64,000 nt of DNA from contig JAPSGI010000007.1 of the NCBI GenBank assembly GCA_031177685.1, forward strand, positions 124,001 to 188,000. Reading direction: 5' to 3'. Source of the stretch: Solirubrobacteraceae bacterium. GTDB taxonomy: Bacteria; Actinomycetota; Thermoleophilia; Solirubrobacterales; Solirubrobacteraceae. Positions 37,403-44,973 of the stretch are shown here, piece by piece. The notes below the pieces were generated by a model, which made no database searches, was not told where the DNA came from, and worked only from the letters and a program-made list of their open reading frames with translations. Within the stretch, counting starts at the first letter, position 1; the number at the start of each line of letters is the position of its first letter. A program made the translations under genes and the position numbers.

Positions 37403-38740
37403 GTGGCCGATCAGCCCATGACCGTCGACGACGTCAAGGCCGTCGTCGACGAGCGCAAGATCCGCTTCATCCGCTTCTGGTTCACGGACATACTGGGCCA
37501 GATCAAGTCGTTCTCCATCAACGCGGCCGAGCTGGACGACGCGTTCGAGGGCGGGATGGGGTTCGACGGGTCCTCGATCACGGGCTTCAACGCGATCGAG
37601 GAGTCCGACATGATCGCCCAGCCGGACCCGACCACCTTCGCGGTGCTGCCCTGGCGGCCCGAGGAGCAGGGCGTCGGGCGGATGTTCTGCGACGTGCTGA
37701 CCCCGGAGCGCACGCCGTACGAGGGCGACCCGCGCCACGTCCTGCGCCGCGCGCTGGAGCGCGCTTCGGCCATGGGCTACGACCGCTTCAACGTCGGGCC
37801 CGAGCTGGAGTACTTCTACTTCCGCGACGCCAAGGGCACGGAGGTCCTCGACGAGGGCGGCTACTTCGACCTCACAACGCTGGACGCGGGCTCCGACCTG
37901 CGCCGCGAGACCGTGCTGGCGCTCGAGCAGCTGGGCATCCACGTGGAGTACTCGCACCACGAGGTCGGCCCGTCGCAGCACGAGATCGACATGCGCTACG
38001 CCGACGCGCTGAAGATGGCCGACGACTGCATGACGTACCGGATCACGATCAAGGAGTTCGCGCTCAAGTACGGCTACCACGCGACCTTCATGCCCAAGCC
38101 GCTGTTCGGGGAGAACGGCTCCGGGATGCACACGCACCAGTCGCTGTTCCGCGAGGGCCGCAACGCGTTCTTCGACGAGAGCGATCAGTACTTCCTCTCC
38201 GACGTGGGCAAGGCGTTCATCGCCGGCCAGCTCAAGCACGCGCGCGAGATCTGCGCGATCTTCGCGCAGTGGGTGAACTCCTACAAGCGGCTGGTCCCGG
38301 GCTACGAGGCGCCGGTCTACTGCGCCTGGTCGCGGCGCAACCGCTCGGCGCTGGTCCGCGTCCCGCTGTACCACCCCGGCAAGGAGCAGGCCACGCGCAT
38401 GGAGCTGCGCTGCCCCGACCCTGCCTGCAACCCCTACCTCACCTTCGCGGTGCTGCTGCAGGCGGGGCTGGAGGGCATCGAGAAGGGCTACGAGCTACCC
38501 GAGCCGATGGAGAAGAACCTCTACCACCTGTCGCCCGACGACCGCAAGCGCCTGGGCATCGAGCAGCTGCCCGAGACGCTCGGCGAGGCGATCGAGCTGG
38601 CCGCGGAGTCAGAGCTGGTCCTGCGCACGCTCGGCGAGCACATGTTCAACCGCTACGTCGAGATCAAGCGCCAGGAGTGGGAGGACTACCGCGTCCAGGT
38701 CACGCCCTGGGAGCTGGAGCGCTACCTGCCAATTCTCTAG
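37403..38740 (+). CDS. glnA: glutamine synthetase type I
   Basis: Assimilates ammonia into glutamine. The 445-residue length and FDGSSITGFNAIEESDM, GSGMHTHQSLF, NSYKRLVPGYEAP and RMELRCPDPACNPYL segments identify a type I enzyme, close to the shorter I-alpha form that is not adenylylated. At the adenylylation region it has NLYHLSPDDR. The GTG start follows a clear Shine-Dalgarno sequence. Its last 41 nt are antisense to the end of the convergent MMPL gene. Confidence 0.93.
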   Translation: MADQPMTVDDVKAVVDERKIRFIRFWFTDILGQIKSFSINAAELDDAFEGGMGFDGSSITGFNAIEESDMIAQPDPTTFAVLPWRPEEQGVGRMFCDVLTPERTPYEGDPRHVLRRALERASAMGYDRFNVGPELEYFYFRDAKGTEVLDEGGYFDLTTLDAGSDLRRETVLALEQLGIHVEYSHHEVGPSQHEIDMRYADALKMADDCMTYRITIKEFALKYGYHATFMPKPLFGENGSGMHTHQSLFREGRNAFFDESDQYFLSDVGKAFIAGQLKHAREICAIFAQWVNSYKRLVPGYEAPVYCAWSRRNRSALVRVPLYHPGKEQATRMELRCPDPACNPYLTFAVLLQAGLEGIEKGYELPEPMEKNLYHLSPDDRKRLGIEQLPETLGEAIELAAESELVLRTLGEHMFNRYVEIKRQEWEDYRVQVTPWELERYLPIL

Positions 38741-40856
38741 CGGCGGACTCCTCGGCGAGGCGGTCGGCGTCGGGGCGAAACAGCTCGCGGCGGTCGATCG
38801 AGCGACTCAGCGTGGACGGCCACCACACGCGCGGACCGAGCTCGAACACCAGCGCGGGGACGAGCAGCGAGCGCACGACGAAGGTGTCCAGCAGCACGCC
38901 GAAGGCGATCGTGAAGCCGATCTCGGTCAGCGCGACCAGCGGCAGGATCGCCAGCGCGCTGAACGTTCCGGCCAGCACGATCCCCGCCGAGGTGATCACC
39001 GCCCCGGTGACCGCGAGCCCCCGCACCATCCCCTGCCGCGTGCCGCCGCGCAGCGCCTCCTCGCGCACGCGCGCCATCAGGAAGATGTTGTAGTCGATCC
39101 CCAGCGCGACGAGGAAGACGAAGGCGAACAGCGGCAGCGCCGGGTCCATGCCCGCGTAGCCGAAGACGTGCTCGAAGAAGAACGAGCCCACGCCGAGCGC
39201 CGCGAGGTAGGACGCGATCACGGTGCCGATCAGCAGCAGCGGTAGCAGCACGGCGCGCAGCAGCGCCCCGAGGACGAGCGCGACCACGACGAGGACGATG
39301 GGCGGGATGACCTTGTTGTCGCGCGTGGCCGAGGTGCGCAGGTCGCGCTCCTCGGCGGTCGGCCCGCCCAGCAGCGTGCCCTCGCCGCCTGCCTCGCGGA
39401 TCGCCCCGCGCAGTCGCGGGACGGCCGCGAAGGCCGCGTCGGAGTACGGGTCCGCGCGCAGCGTCGCGTCGAAGCGCGCGCCCGGCGCGCCGCGCTCGAC
39501 GGGCCCCAGCCGCGCCACCTCACGCCGGCGCGCCAGCGCCGCGCGCACGGCGGGCACGCGCGCCGGGTCCCGCACGACCACGGTGGACGGCGCGCTCCCG
39601 CCGGCCGGGAAGCCGCGCTCGAGGAGGTCCTGGCCCTCCACCGATTCGACCGTCTCCCGGAAGGAGTTGCCGCTCGTCAGGTCGGAGTTGAGGTTCACGA
39701 TCCCCAGCGTCATCACGCCCAGCAGCACGAGCGTTCCCGCCCAGATCCGGCGCGGGCGCAGCGCCACGCGCTCCGCGATGCCCCGCCAGGCGCCGTGCGT
39801 CTCGTCCGCTCCCCCGGCCCCGAAGCGCGGCACGAACGGCCAGAAGGCGCGCCGCCCGCAGATCGTGAGCAGCGCCGGAAGGACCGTGAGCATCGAGAGC
39901 ATCGCCATTGTCACGCCCATGGCGCCGATCGGCCCGAGTCCCTGCGTGCCGTTGACCTCGGCCAGGCTGAGGCACAGCAGGGCGGCGATCACGGTCATGC
40001 CGGAGGCGACGATCGCCGGCCCGGCGCGGCGCAGGGCGAGGGCCATCGCCTCGTGTTTGTCCTCGTGCCGGCGCAGCTCCTCGCGGTAGCGGGCCACGAG
40101 CAGCAGCGCGTAGTCCGTGCCCGCGCCGAAGACGAGCACGAGCAGCACGCCCGCGGACTGGCCGTTGACGGTCACCCCGGCCTCGGCGATCCCATACCCC
40201 AGCGCGCGGGTGCACGTCTCGGCGACGGCGACCGCGAACATCGGGATCAGCCAGAACCACGGGCTGCGGTAGATCGCGATCAGCAGGAAGAAGACGAGGC
40301 TCGCGGTGGCGATCAGCAGCGTCCCGTTGATCTGCTCGAAGACGTCGATCGCGTCGGCCGAGAAACCGGCGGGCCCCGTGACCTTGACCTCCAGGCCCCG
40401 CGGCGCGCCGGCCTGCACGCGGTCGCGCACGTCGGTCGTCGCCTCGAGCAGCAGGTCGCCGTCGCCCTCCACGTCGCGGATCGGGGTGACCAGCAGGGCC
40501 GTGGTGCGGTTGGGCGAGACGGCGGGCGCCGCGGTCGCGTTTCCGTTGGGCGGGCGGTCCGCGTTCAGGCTCGCGCGGTCGCGCGCGACCTTCGCCAGGT
40601 CGGCGCGCGTCAGGCCGCCGTCGCGGTGGTAGACGGTGACCGCGGGGATCAGCTCGCCGGACGGGAAGTCGTCGATCTGCTCCAGCGCCTTGACCGACTC
40701 GGCGTCGCCCGGCAGGTAGGAGACCGGGTCGTTGCGCTGGACCTCCTCGAACTTGCCGGCCACCGATCCGGCGCCGAACACGACGAGCAGCGTGACCGCG
40801 AGGACGACCCACTTTCCCCGGCGTCCCGCCGGGAAGGTGAGAAGCGAACGACGCAC
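38700..40856 (-). CDS. MMPL/RND-family transporter
   Basis: A 718-residue membrane transporter with two repeats of one helix, a large outer loop and five helices. The proton-relay Asp-Tyr pairs are present in both halves: VFGAGTDYALLLVARYREEL and VALGIDYNIFLMARVREEA. MMPL proteins export lipids, siderophores or drugs across the membrane. The GTG at 40856 (VRRSLLTFPAGRRGKW) is chosen because TAGCAT lies 8 nt upstream; the track's start 19 codons earlier has no such signal. The cargo is unknown. The 3' end overlaps glnA by 41 nt. Confidence 0.88.
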   Translation of the reverse strand: MRRSLLTFPAGRRGKWVVLAVTLLVVFGAGSVAGKFEEVQRNDPVSYLPGDAESVKALEQIDDFPSGELIPAVTVYHRDGGLTRADLAKVARDRASLNADRPPNGNATAAPAVSPNRTTALLVTPIRDVEGDGDLLLEATTDVRDRVQAGAPRGLEVKVTGPAGFSADAIDVFEQINGTLLIATASLVFFLLIAIYRSPWFWLIPMFAVAVAETCTRALGYGIAEAGVTVNGQSAGVLLVLVFGAGTDYALLLVARYREELRRHEDKHEAMALALRRAGPAIVASGMTVIAALLCLSLAEVNGTQGLGPIGAMGVTMAMLSMLTVLPALLTICGRRAFWPFVPRFGAGGADETHGAWRGIAERVALRPRRIWAGTLVLLGVMTLGIVNLNSDLTSGNSFRETVESVEGQDLLERGFPAGGSAPSTVVVRDPARVPAVRAALARRREVARLGPVERGAPGARFDATLRADPYSDAAFAAVPRLRGAIREAGGEGTLLGGPTAEERDLRTSATRDNKVIPPIVLVVVALVLGALLRAVLLPLLLIGTVIASYLAALGVGSFFFEHVFGYAGMDPALPLFAFVFLVALGIDYNIFLMARVREEALRGGTRQGMVRGLAVTGAVITSAGIVLAGTFSALAILPLVALTEIGFTIAFGVLLDTFVVRSLLVPALVFELGPRVWWPSTLSRSIDRRELFRPDADRLAEESAARELAGSAPAPRA

Positions 40857-40864
40857 GGGCGCGG

Positions 40865-40870
40865 ATGCTA
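40865..40870 (-). promoter_or_regulatory. -10 box TAGCAT of the MMPL gene
   Basis: On the minus strand TAGCAT is followed by 8 nt and the GTG at 40856. Confidence 0.4.
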
Positions 40871-40919
40871 CGACGCCGCGGCGCGGGCGCGGCGGCTCTG
40901 TGCGCACGCGCACACTGCC

Positions 40920-41138
40920 TCAGCGAAAGAGGCCCTCCGCGTTGCGGGCCAGCCGGTCCTCGATGCGCTCGGCCTCCTCGCGATGGAGCTGGCGCAGCTC
41001 CTCGTAGCGCGGGTCGGCCAGGTCGTACTCGATCGCCATCAGTCGCAGCAGCAGCCTGCGACGCTTCCAGCGGCGGAGCCACCGGCGCCGGTAGCGCCGG
41101 GCACGGCGCCGGACGAGCTCCTGTCTGAGAGGTTCCAT
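40920..41138 (-). CDS. small arginine-rich protein of unknown function
   Basis: A 72-residue frame starting at the ATG at 41138. The N-terminus is extremely basic (RQELVRRRARRYRRRWLRRWKRRRLLL) and is followed by an acidic amphipathic helix (YDLADPRYEELRQLHREEAERIEDRL). It lies 29 nt downstream of the NYN-domain gene on the same strand. A nucleic-acid or ribosome contact would suit the first half, but no family is recognised and the frame could be a chance product of GC-rich DNA. Confidence 0.45.
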   Translation of the reverse strand: MEPLRQELVRRRARRYRRRWLRRWKRRRLLLRLMAIEYDLADPRYEELRQLHREEAERIEDRLARNAEGLFR

Positions 41139-41167
41139 CACGTCGCCCCGTTCGGCTGGTGTCGCGC

Positions 41168-42115
41168 TCACGGCTCGGGCTCCTTGGTCGGTCCCCCGGT
41201 GATCGGCCGGTCGCCACCGGCCACGTCGCGCAGCGCGAACCAGAACGTGCCGCGCACCTCCTGCTTGAGATCGGGACGCTGGCGCAGCGAGCCGAGCTCG
41301 TTCTCCGCGAAGACGATCAGCTCGATGTCCAGGCGCTGCGGCAGGTGCGGAAAGGCGGCGAGAACCTCCTCGACCTCTTCGCGACCCGTCAGCTTGGCCC
41401 AGCGCCGGGCGAACGTCTCGCCCAGGCGCCGCGCGTTGGCCAGTGTCTCGTCGTCGGGCTCGTCGTCGGGATCGCGCCGGTGGAAGTGACGCTTCCACAG
41501 CTCGCTGGGCAGCACGACGTACTCGTCGCAGTCGCGCACCAGCCGCGCCGATTGGTTCTGGCCCTCCTCGACCGGCATGCCGAGCAGGATCACCTGCACG
41601 CCGACCTCCTTGGCCTCCACCACGCCCTCGCGCAGGTCCTCGTCCCCGGCCAGCAGGTAGGCGCGCGAAATGGCCCGCTCGTGGGCGAGCTTCATCATGT
41701 CGCGGTAGATCAGGAAGTCGACGCCCTTCTGCTGGCGCGCGCGGCTCAGCCGTCCCAGGCGAACCGTGACGTACGGGAAGGCGGCGATCCGGTTGTGCTC
41801 GTGCGTGGGAAGCCCGCCGACCGCCGCGTCGTACCAGTACGTGCGAAGTCTGCGCATCCCCGTGCTGTGGCCGTCGACGTGGTCGCCGAGGCTCTCGAGC
41901 AAGCCGCGGTAGTCGCACGCCAGCTCCTCGCGCCGGGGACTTCCCAGGACCAGGAGGCCGGCGGCCGCAAGCAACCATCCCGCGTCCACGAAGACCGCCG
42001 CCGCAGGAGCCTGCGCAGAGCGGATCTGAGGGGCCGGCGAGCCTATCGGTGCCCGCCTTCGCGCTCGCGGCCGGGGACGCCCGACCGCCCGTTGTTGCAT
42101 AGCCTTAGCGAGCAT
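41168..42115 (-). CDS. NYN-domain (PIN-like) putative nuclease
   Basis: A 315-residue protein with a PIN-like NYN fold. The acidic active-site residues are visible in AVFVDAGWLLAAAG, QKGVDFLIYRDMMKLAHE and AYLLAGDEDLREGVVEAKEVGVQVILLG. NYN proteins cut structured RNA, and many are toxins or RNA-decay factors. The N-terminal 35 residues are a low-complexity basic segment, so the ATG at 42100 is an alternative start. The C-terminal 130 residues are helical and unassigned. It is divergent from an XRE-type regulator across a 24-bp palindrome-like element. Confidence 0.75.
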   Translation of the reverse strand: MLAKAMQQRAVGRPRPRARRRAPIGSPAPQIRSAQAPAAAVFVDAGWLLAAAGLLVLGSPRREELACDYRGLLESLGDHVDGHSTGMRRLRTYWYDAAVGGLPTHEHNRIAAFPYVTVRLGRLSRARQQKGVDFLIYRDMMKLAHERAISRAYLLAGDEDLREGVVEAKEVGVQVILLGMPVEEGQNQSARLVRDCDEYVVLPSELWKRHFHRRDPDDEPDDETLANARRLGETFARRWAKLTGREEVEEVLAAFPHLPQRLDIELIVFAENELGSLRQRPDLKQEVRGTFWFALRDVAGGDRPITGGPTKEPEP

Positions 42116-42119
42116 AACG

Positions 42120-42143
42120 CTTCAGAAGTATCTACTTGCGAAG
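42120..42143. promoter_or_regulatory. palindromic operator candidate between NYN and XRE genes
   Basis: Inner arms AAGTA/TACTT separated by TC, and outer arms CTTC/GAAG, form a 24-bp interrupted palindrome. The surrounding DNA is unusually AT-rich for this window. It lies between two divergent genes, one of which encodes a helix-turn-helix regulator. Confidence 0.55.
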
Positions 42144-42153
42144 GCATGGTCGC

Positions 42154-42588
42154 TTGCGGGGGCGCCACCACGCCGATTCGATAGCCGCTCTGCGCACCCC
42201 GCCCGACGACCCCCCCGAGCCAATCGGAGCCGTCATCCGCCGCCTGCGGATCGATCGCGGCTGGAGCCAGGAGGCGCTCGCCTTCGAGGTGCGCTCGCAG
42301 TCGGGAGCGTCGCCCACCGCGGGTGCCATCGGACAGATCGAGCGCGGGGTCACACGTCCGCGTCCCGAGACGCTCGAGGGGATAACCCGCGCGCTCGACC
42401 TCGCCGCCACGGAAGTACCGGAATATCGCCTGGCCATCGTGCGGCGGCTGTTCGACGAGCGCGCCGTGGGCCTCGATCAGGCGATCGCCAACCTGAACGC
42501 CTTCGAGCAGGCCTTCGACTACCCGCTGGACTCCGCCGGACGCGAGCGTTCGGCGACGATCCGCCGTCCGCGTGGCAGCGGTGCCTGA
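42154..42588 (+). CDS. XRE-family helix-turn-helix protein
   Basis: A 144-residue protein with a lambda-repressor-like helix-turn-helix: IGAVIRRLRIDRGWSQEALAFEV, then TAGAIGQIERGVTRPRPETLEGITRALDL. The C-terminal 50 residues are helical (YRLAIVRRLFDERAVGLDQAIANLNAFEQAF). No ATG or GTG precedes the domain in frame; the start is a TTG at 42154 or 42136, the latter inside the palindrome. It probably regulates itself and the divergent NYN gene. Confidence 0.7.
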   Translation: MRGRHHADSIAALRTPPDDPPEPIGAVIRRLRIDRGWSQEALAFEVRSQSGASPTAGAIGQIERGVTRPRPETLEGITRALDLAATEVPEYRLAIVRRLFDERAVGLDQAIANLNAFEQAFDYPLDSAGRERSATIRRPRGSGA

Positions 42589-42709
42589 TCCCGTGGGATG
42601 AGCTGGGAGGTTTCGTCGTTGCATGCCGCGCCGGTCCGCCAGCAACGGGTCAAACCCCTCCAGGCGACAAAAGGTGTCATTTCGCCTCCCGGCCGCCGGC
42701 GCGGCGGGA

Positions 42710-43639
42710 CTACATGTGGGCGGAGCACGCCGGCCGCAGGGCGGCGCGCCGGCGGTTCAGAACCGGCGAACGTCGCAGCCGGCTGAGCATCGGCAGGCGC
42801 TGCGTCAGCGGCTCGGAGACCGACGGCCGCATGTCCCGCATCTCCTCCCGCGCTCGCGCGAGCGCGCGCTTGCACAGCGACTTCACGGCGTCCTCGGTGA
42901 CGGACATCACCGCCGCCGTCTCGGCGATGCTCAGGCCGATCCCGTAGCGCAGGATGAAGACGTGCTGCTGGCGCTCGGGCAGCTGCTCACCGAGCTCGAG
43001 CAAGGTACGCGCACTGTGCAAGTCGGCCCACGGGGCACTCGTCTGCTCCAGCTCGTGCGGGTCGTGAGCCTGGACCGTGATGCCGCGCCCGCGCAGCGCC
43101 CGGCGCACCTCGTTGCGGGCGATCTCGCGCAGCCACGACCAGAACGGGACCGCGGGCTGGAAGCGGTAGCGCGGCAGCGCGCGCAGCGCCCGCACGAAGA
43201 CCTGCTGCGCGACGTCCTCGGCCTGGTCGGCGTCGCGCAGCGACATGCGCAGGTAGCTGTAGACGCTCTCGTAGTGGCGCCGGTACAGCGCGTCGAACGC
43301 GTCGGGGTCCCCGTGCTGGAAGCGTGCGACGAGTCTGAGGCTGTCGCGGTCGGCGACATCGGGCGCGTCGGGCTCGATCAGCCGCAGGAAGCGCAGTCGC
43401 TTGGCGTACGGGATCGCCTCGGGGGGCAGCACGCCCGGAGCCGAGGCGGAGATCGTCATGCGCGGGGAGGGTCCGCGGTCCCCGGCGCGCCGGCCGCTGC
43501 GTGGCCCTCCGCCGTCGGCGGCGGCGGCGGCGCGACGCTCGACGATCACACGGATCGTCGAGTCGTGGCCGTAATGTCGCCGCAGCGGCTCGTGCAGCTC
43601 GTGCGCGAGGTCGCCCGGAATGATGACGTACCGAACCAT
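42710..43639 (-). CDS. ECF-type sigma factor with unusual N- and C-terminal extensions (copy 1)
   Basis: A 309-residue sigma-70 family factor. Region 2 is [53 protein letters not shown] and region 4 is LPERQQHVFILRYGIGLSIAETAAVMSVTEDAVKSLCKRAL. About 95 residues precede region 2 and open with RYVIIPGDLAHELHEPLRRH, matching the second sigma factor at 49757-50668. The C-terminus beyond region 4 is basic and contains RRRAALRP, also shared. No anti-sigma gene is adjacent. The SinR-like gene lies 72 nt upstream on the same strand. Confidence 0.85.
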   Translation of the reverse strand: MVRYVIIPGDLAHELHEPLRRHYGHDSTIRVIVERRAAAAADGGGPRSGRRAGDRGPSPRMTISASAPGVLPPEAIPYAKRLRFLRLIEPDAPDVADRDSLRLVARFQHGDPDAFDALYRRHYESVYSYLRMSLRDADQAEDVAQQVFVRALRALPRYRFQPAVPFWSWLREIARNEVRRALRGRGITVQAHDPHELEQTSAPWADLHSARTLLELGEQLPERQQHVFILRYGIGLSIAETAAVMSVTEDAVKSLCKRALARAREEMRDMRPSVSEPLTQRLPMLSRLRRSPVLNRRRAALRPACSAHM

Positions 43640-43711
43640 GACCCGACCCGCCCGCGAACGCTACCGGCAAGCGGCCGCCAGTGCGACCGCGATTTCGCGC
43701 ACGGACCGGGC

Positions 43712-44056
43712 TCAGCGGGTTCGGGTCGTACGTCCGCCCGGCGCGAACGCCCCCTCGATCCAGTCGTAGCCGCGCTCGATGTTGCGCCAGGCCGCCTCGC
43801 CGGTCAGCGACCCGACGAACAGCCGGTCCTCTTCGACGAGGTGCCGGTCGAGCGCGTCGAAGACGCTCGGCACGGATCTCGTCGTGCGCACGATCCACAC
43901 GGTTCCCGTCAGCCGGGTCGTTGCGGAGTACCGCTCCAGCGCACGCACCAGCCCGGCATCGGAGCGCTCGTCTCCGTTGTGCGGGGGCGCGAGCTCGTAG
44001 ACGATCAACAGAAGGTTCAGCTCATCGGTTGGCATGCCGTTCGTTGCGTCAGCCAT
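43712..44056 (-). CDS. SinR/Cas2-like small ferredoxin-fold protein
   Basis: A 114-residue protein. The order of a hydrophobic first strand (LNLLLIVYELAPP), a helix (DAGLVRALERYSATTR), a strand with TVWIVRTTRSVPSVFDALDRHL and EEDRLFVGSLTGEAAWRN resembles small proteins annotated SinR-like, which share the Cas2/VapD ferredoxin fold. There are no cas genes or CRISPR repeats here, so an adaptation role is not implied. It starts with a GGAGAG Shine-Dalgarno sequence and is followed on the same strand by sigma copy 1. The ORF track buries it in a longer frame. Confidence 0.55.
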   Translation of the reverse strand: MADATNGMPTDELNLLLIVYELAPPHNGDERSDAGLVRALERYSATTRLTGTVWIVRTTRSVPSVFDALDRHLVEEDRLFVGSLTGEAAWRNIERGYDWIEGAFAPGGRTTRTR

Positions 44057-44313
44057 GGTCGGCTCTCCAGCGGCGGGCTCGACAAAGCGGTCGATGGGGC
44101 ACTTCGCGCCTCCTCGGTGGTTCGAAGTCGGCGAGCTAGTACGGGCGGCGACCGGCGAAATCACGCGGAGTTTGGAACGACTACCGCGTTTACCGCACCA
44201 TCTTTCGCTGTGTTGTGGCAATCTGCACGTGCGGGAGAGGGCGGGAGTCGCACGCCCGAGCACGATTCGATCCCGCACGGGAGATGGATCAAACTCATCG
44301 GGAGGGGACAGGA
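44057..44313. other. 257-nt divergent intergenic region
   Basis: Between the SinR-like gene (minus) and the secreted-protein gene (plus). It is less GC-rich than most of the window. I see a GGGAGGGG Shine-Dalgarno sequence for the plus gene but no convincing -35/-10 pair. A GGAAC motif at about 44176 could belong to an ECF-type promoter, but its partner box is not clear. Confidence 0.4.
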
Positions 44314-44829
44314 ATGCGCAAACGCTTGCTGGCCGGCGCCCTGTGTGGGCTCTTACTTGCCGCGATCTCCGCGGACGTGGCCGGAGCTCATCATGTGCAT
44401 GTGAACGATTGGAATGGGACCAACGGCACGCAGTGCGAGCCTGCGACGCACGTGGCGTACTACGACTTTCGCCGAGACGGGCAGACGGTGTGGGATCTGG
44501 ACAATCCGAATGGGGACCATGTCTTCTACGTCGACGACGACCCCACGAAGGACTTCTCGCCGACCGGGAACTACAGCTCGCCCTCACACGACTGCGACGG
44601 CACGCCAGTGCTGCGGGCCTCGGCATACGTCGCCGCGAACATCGAGTTCGAGGCTCCCCCATTTCACAAGATGGCCGGCTATCCCTGGTGCCCTCGCGGC
44701 TGGTACGACAACCGGAATCCTGGTTGCGAGCGCGAGAACACCGCATCCGCCGGAGTTTTCGTCGCCCAGGGCGACGGCAGCAACGGGACCGGCAAGGAGG
44801 TCATCGTGATGCCTCTCAACCACCCGTAG
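44314..44829 (+). CDS. small secreted Cys-containing protein
   Basis: A 171-residue protein not recognised. A signal peptide (KRLLAGALCGLLLAAISADVAGA) is followed by HHVHVNDWNGTNGTQCEPATHVAYYDFRRDG. Four mature-region Cys (QCEP, HDCDG, PWCPRG, GCERE) could make two disulfides. The composition is rich in Asn, Asp and aromatic residues, as in surface-exposed proteins. A strong Shine-Dalgarno sequence precedes the ATG at 44314. It lies 144 nt upstream of the giant surface-protein gene in the same direction. Confidence 0.7.
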   Translation: MRKRLLAGALCGLLLAAISADVAGAHHVHVNDWNGTNGTQCEPATHVAYYDFRRDGQTVWDLDNPNGDHVFYVDDDPTKDFSPTGNYSSPSHDCDGTPVLRASAYVAANIEFEAPPFHKMAGYPWCPRGWYDNRNPGCERENTASAGVFVAQGDGSNGTGKEVIVMPLNHP

Positions 44830-44973
44830 CGGCCAAGACACGCGGCGCGGACTGACACTTTCCGGCGGCCGCGCGGGTTTATCCGGGTGCCAGGGCCACG
44901 CGTCCGAGACGGCGAGTGCTCCGCCCCTGCGCTAACGGATGTCTCGCCGTGGACATTGGAAAGGGGAGCTGAC

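Noticed and set aside
43712-44056. CRISPR-Cas adaptation gene (Cas2)
   Set aside because: Although the fold may be Cas2-like, there are no direct repeats with spacers, no cas1 and no other cas genes in the window.
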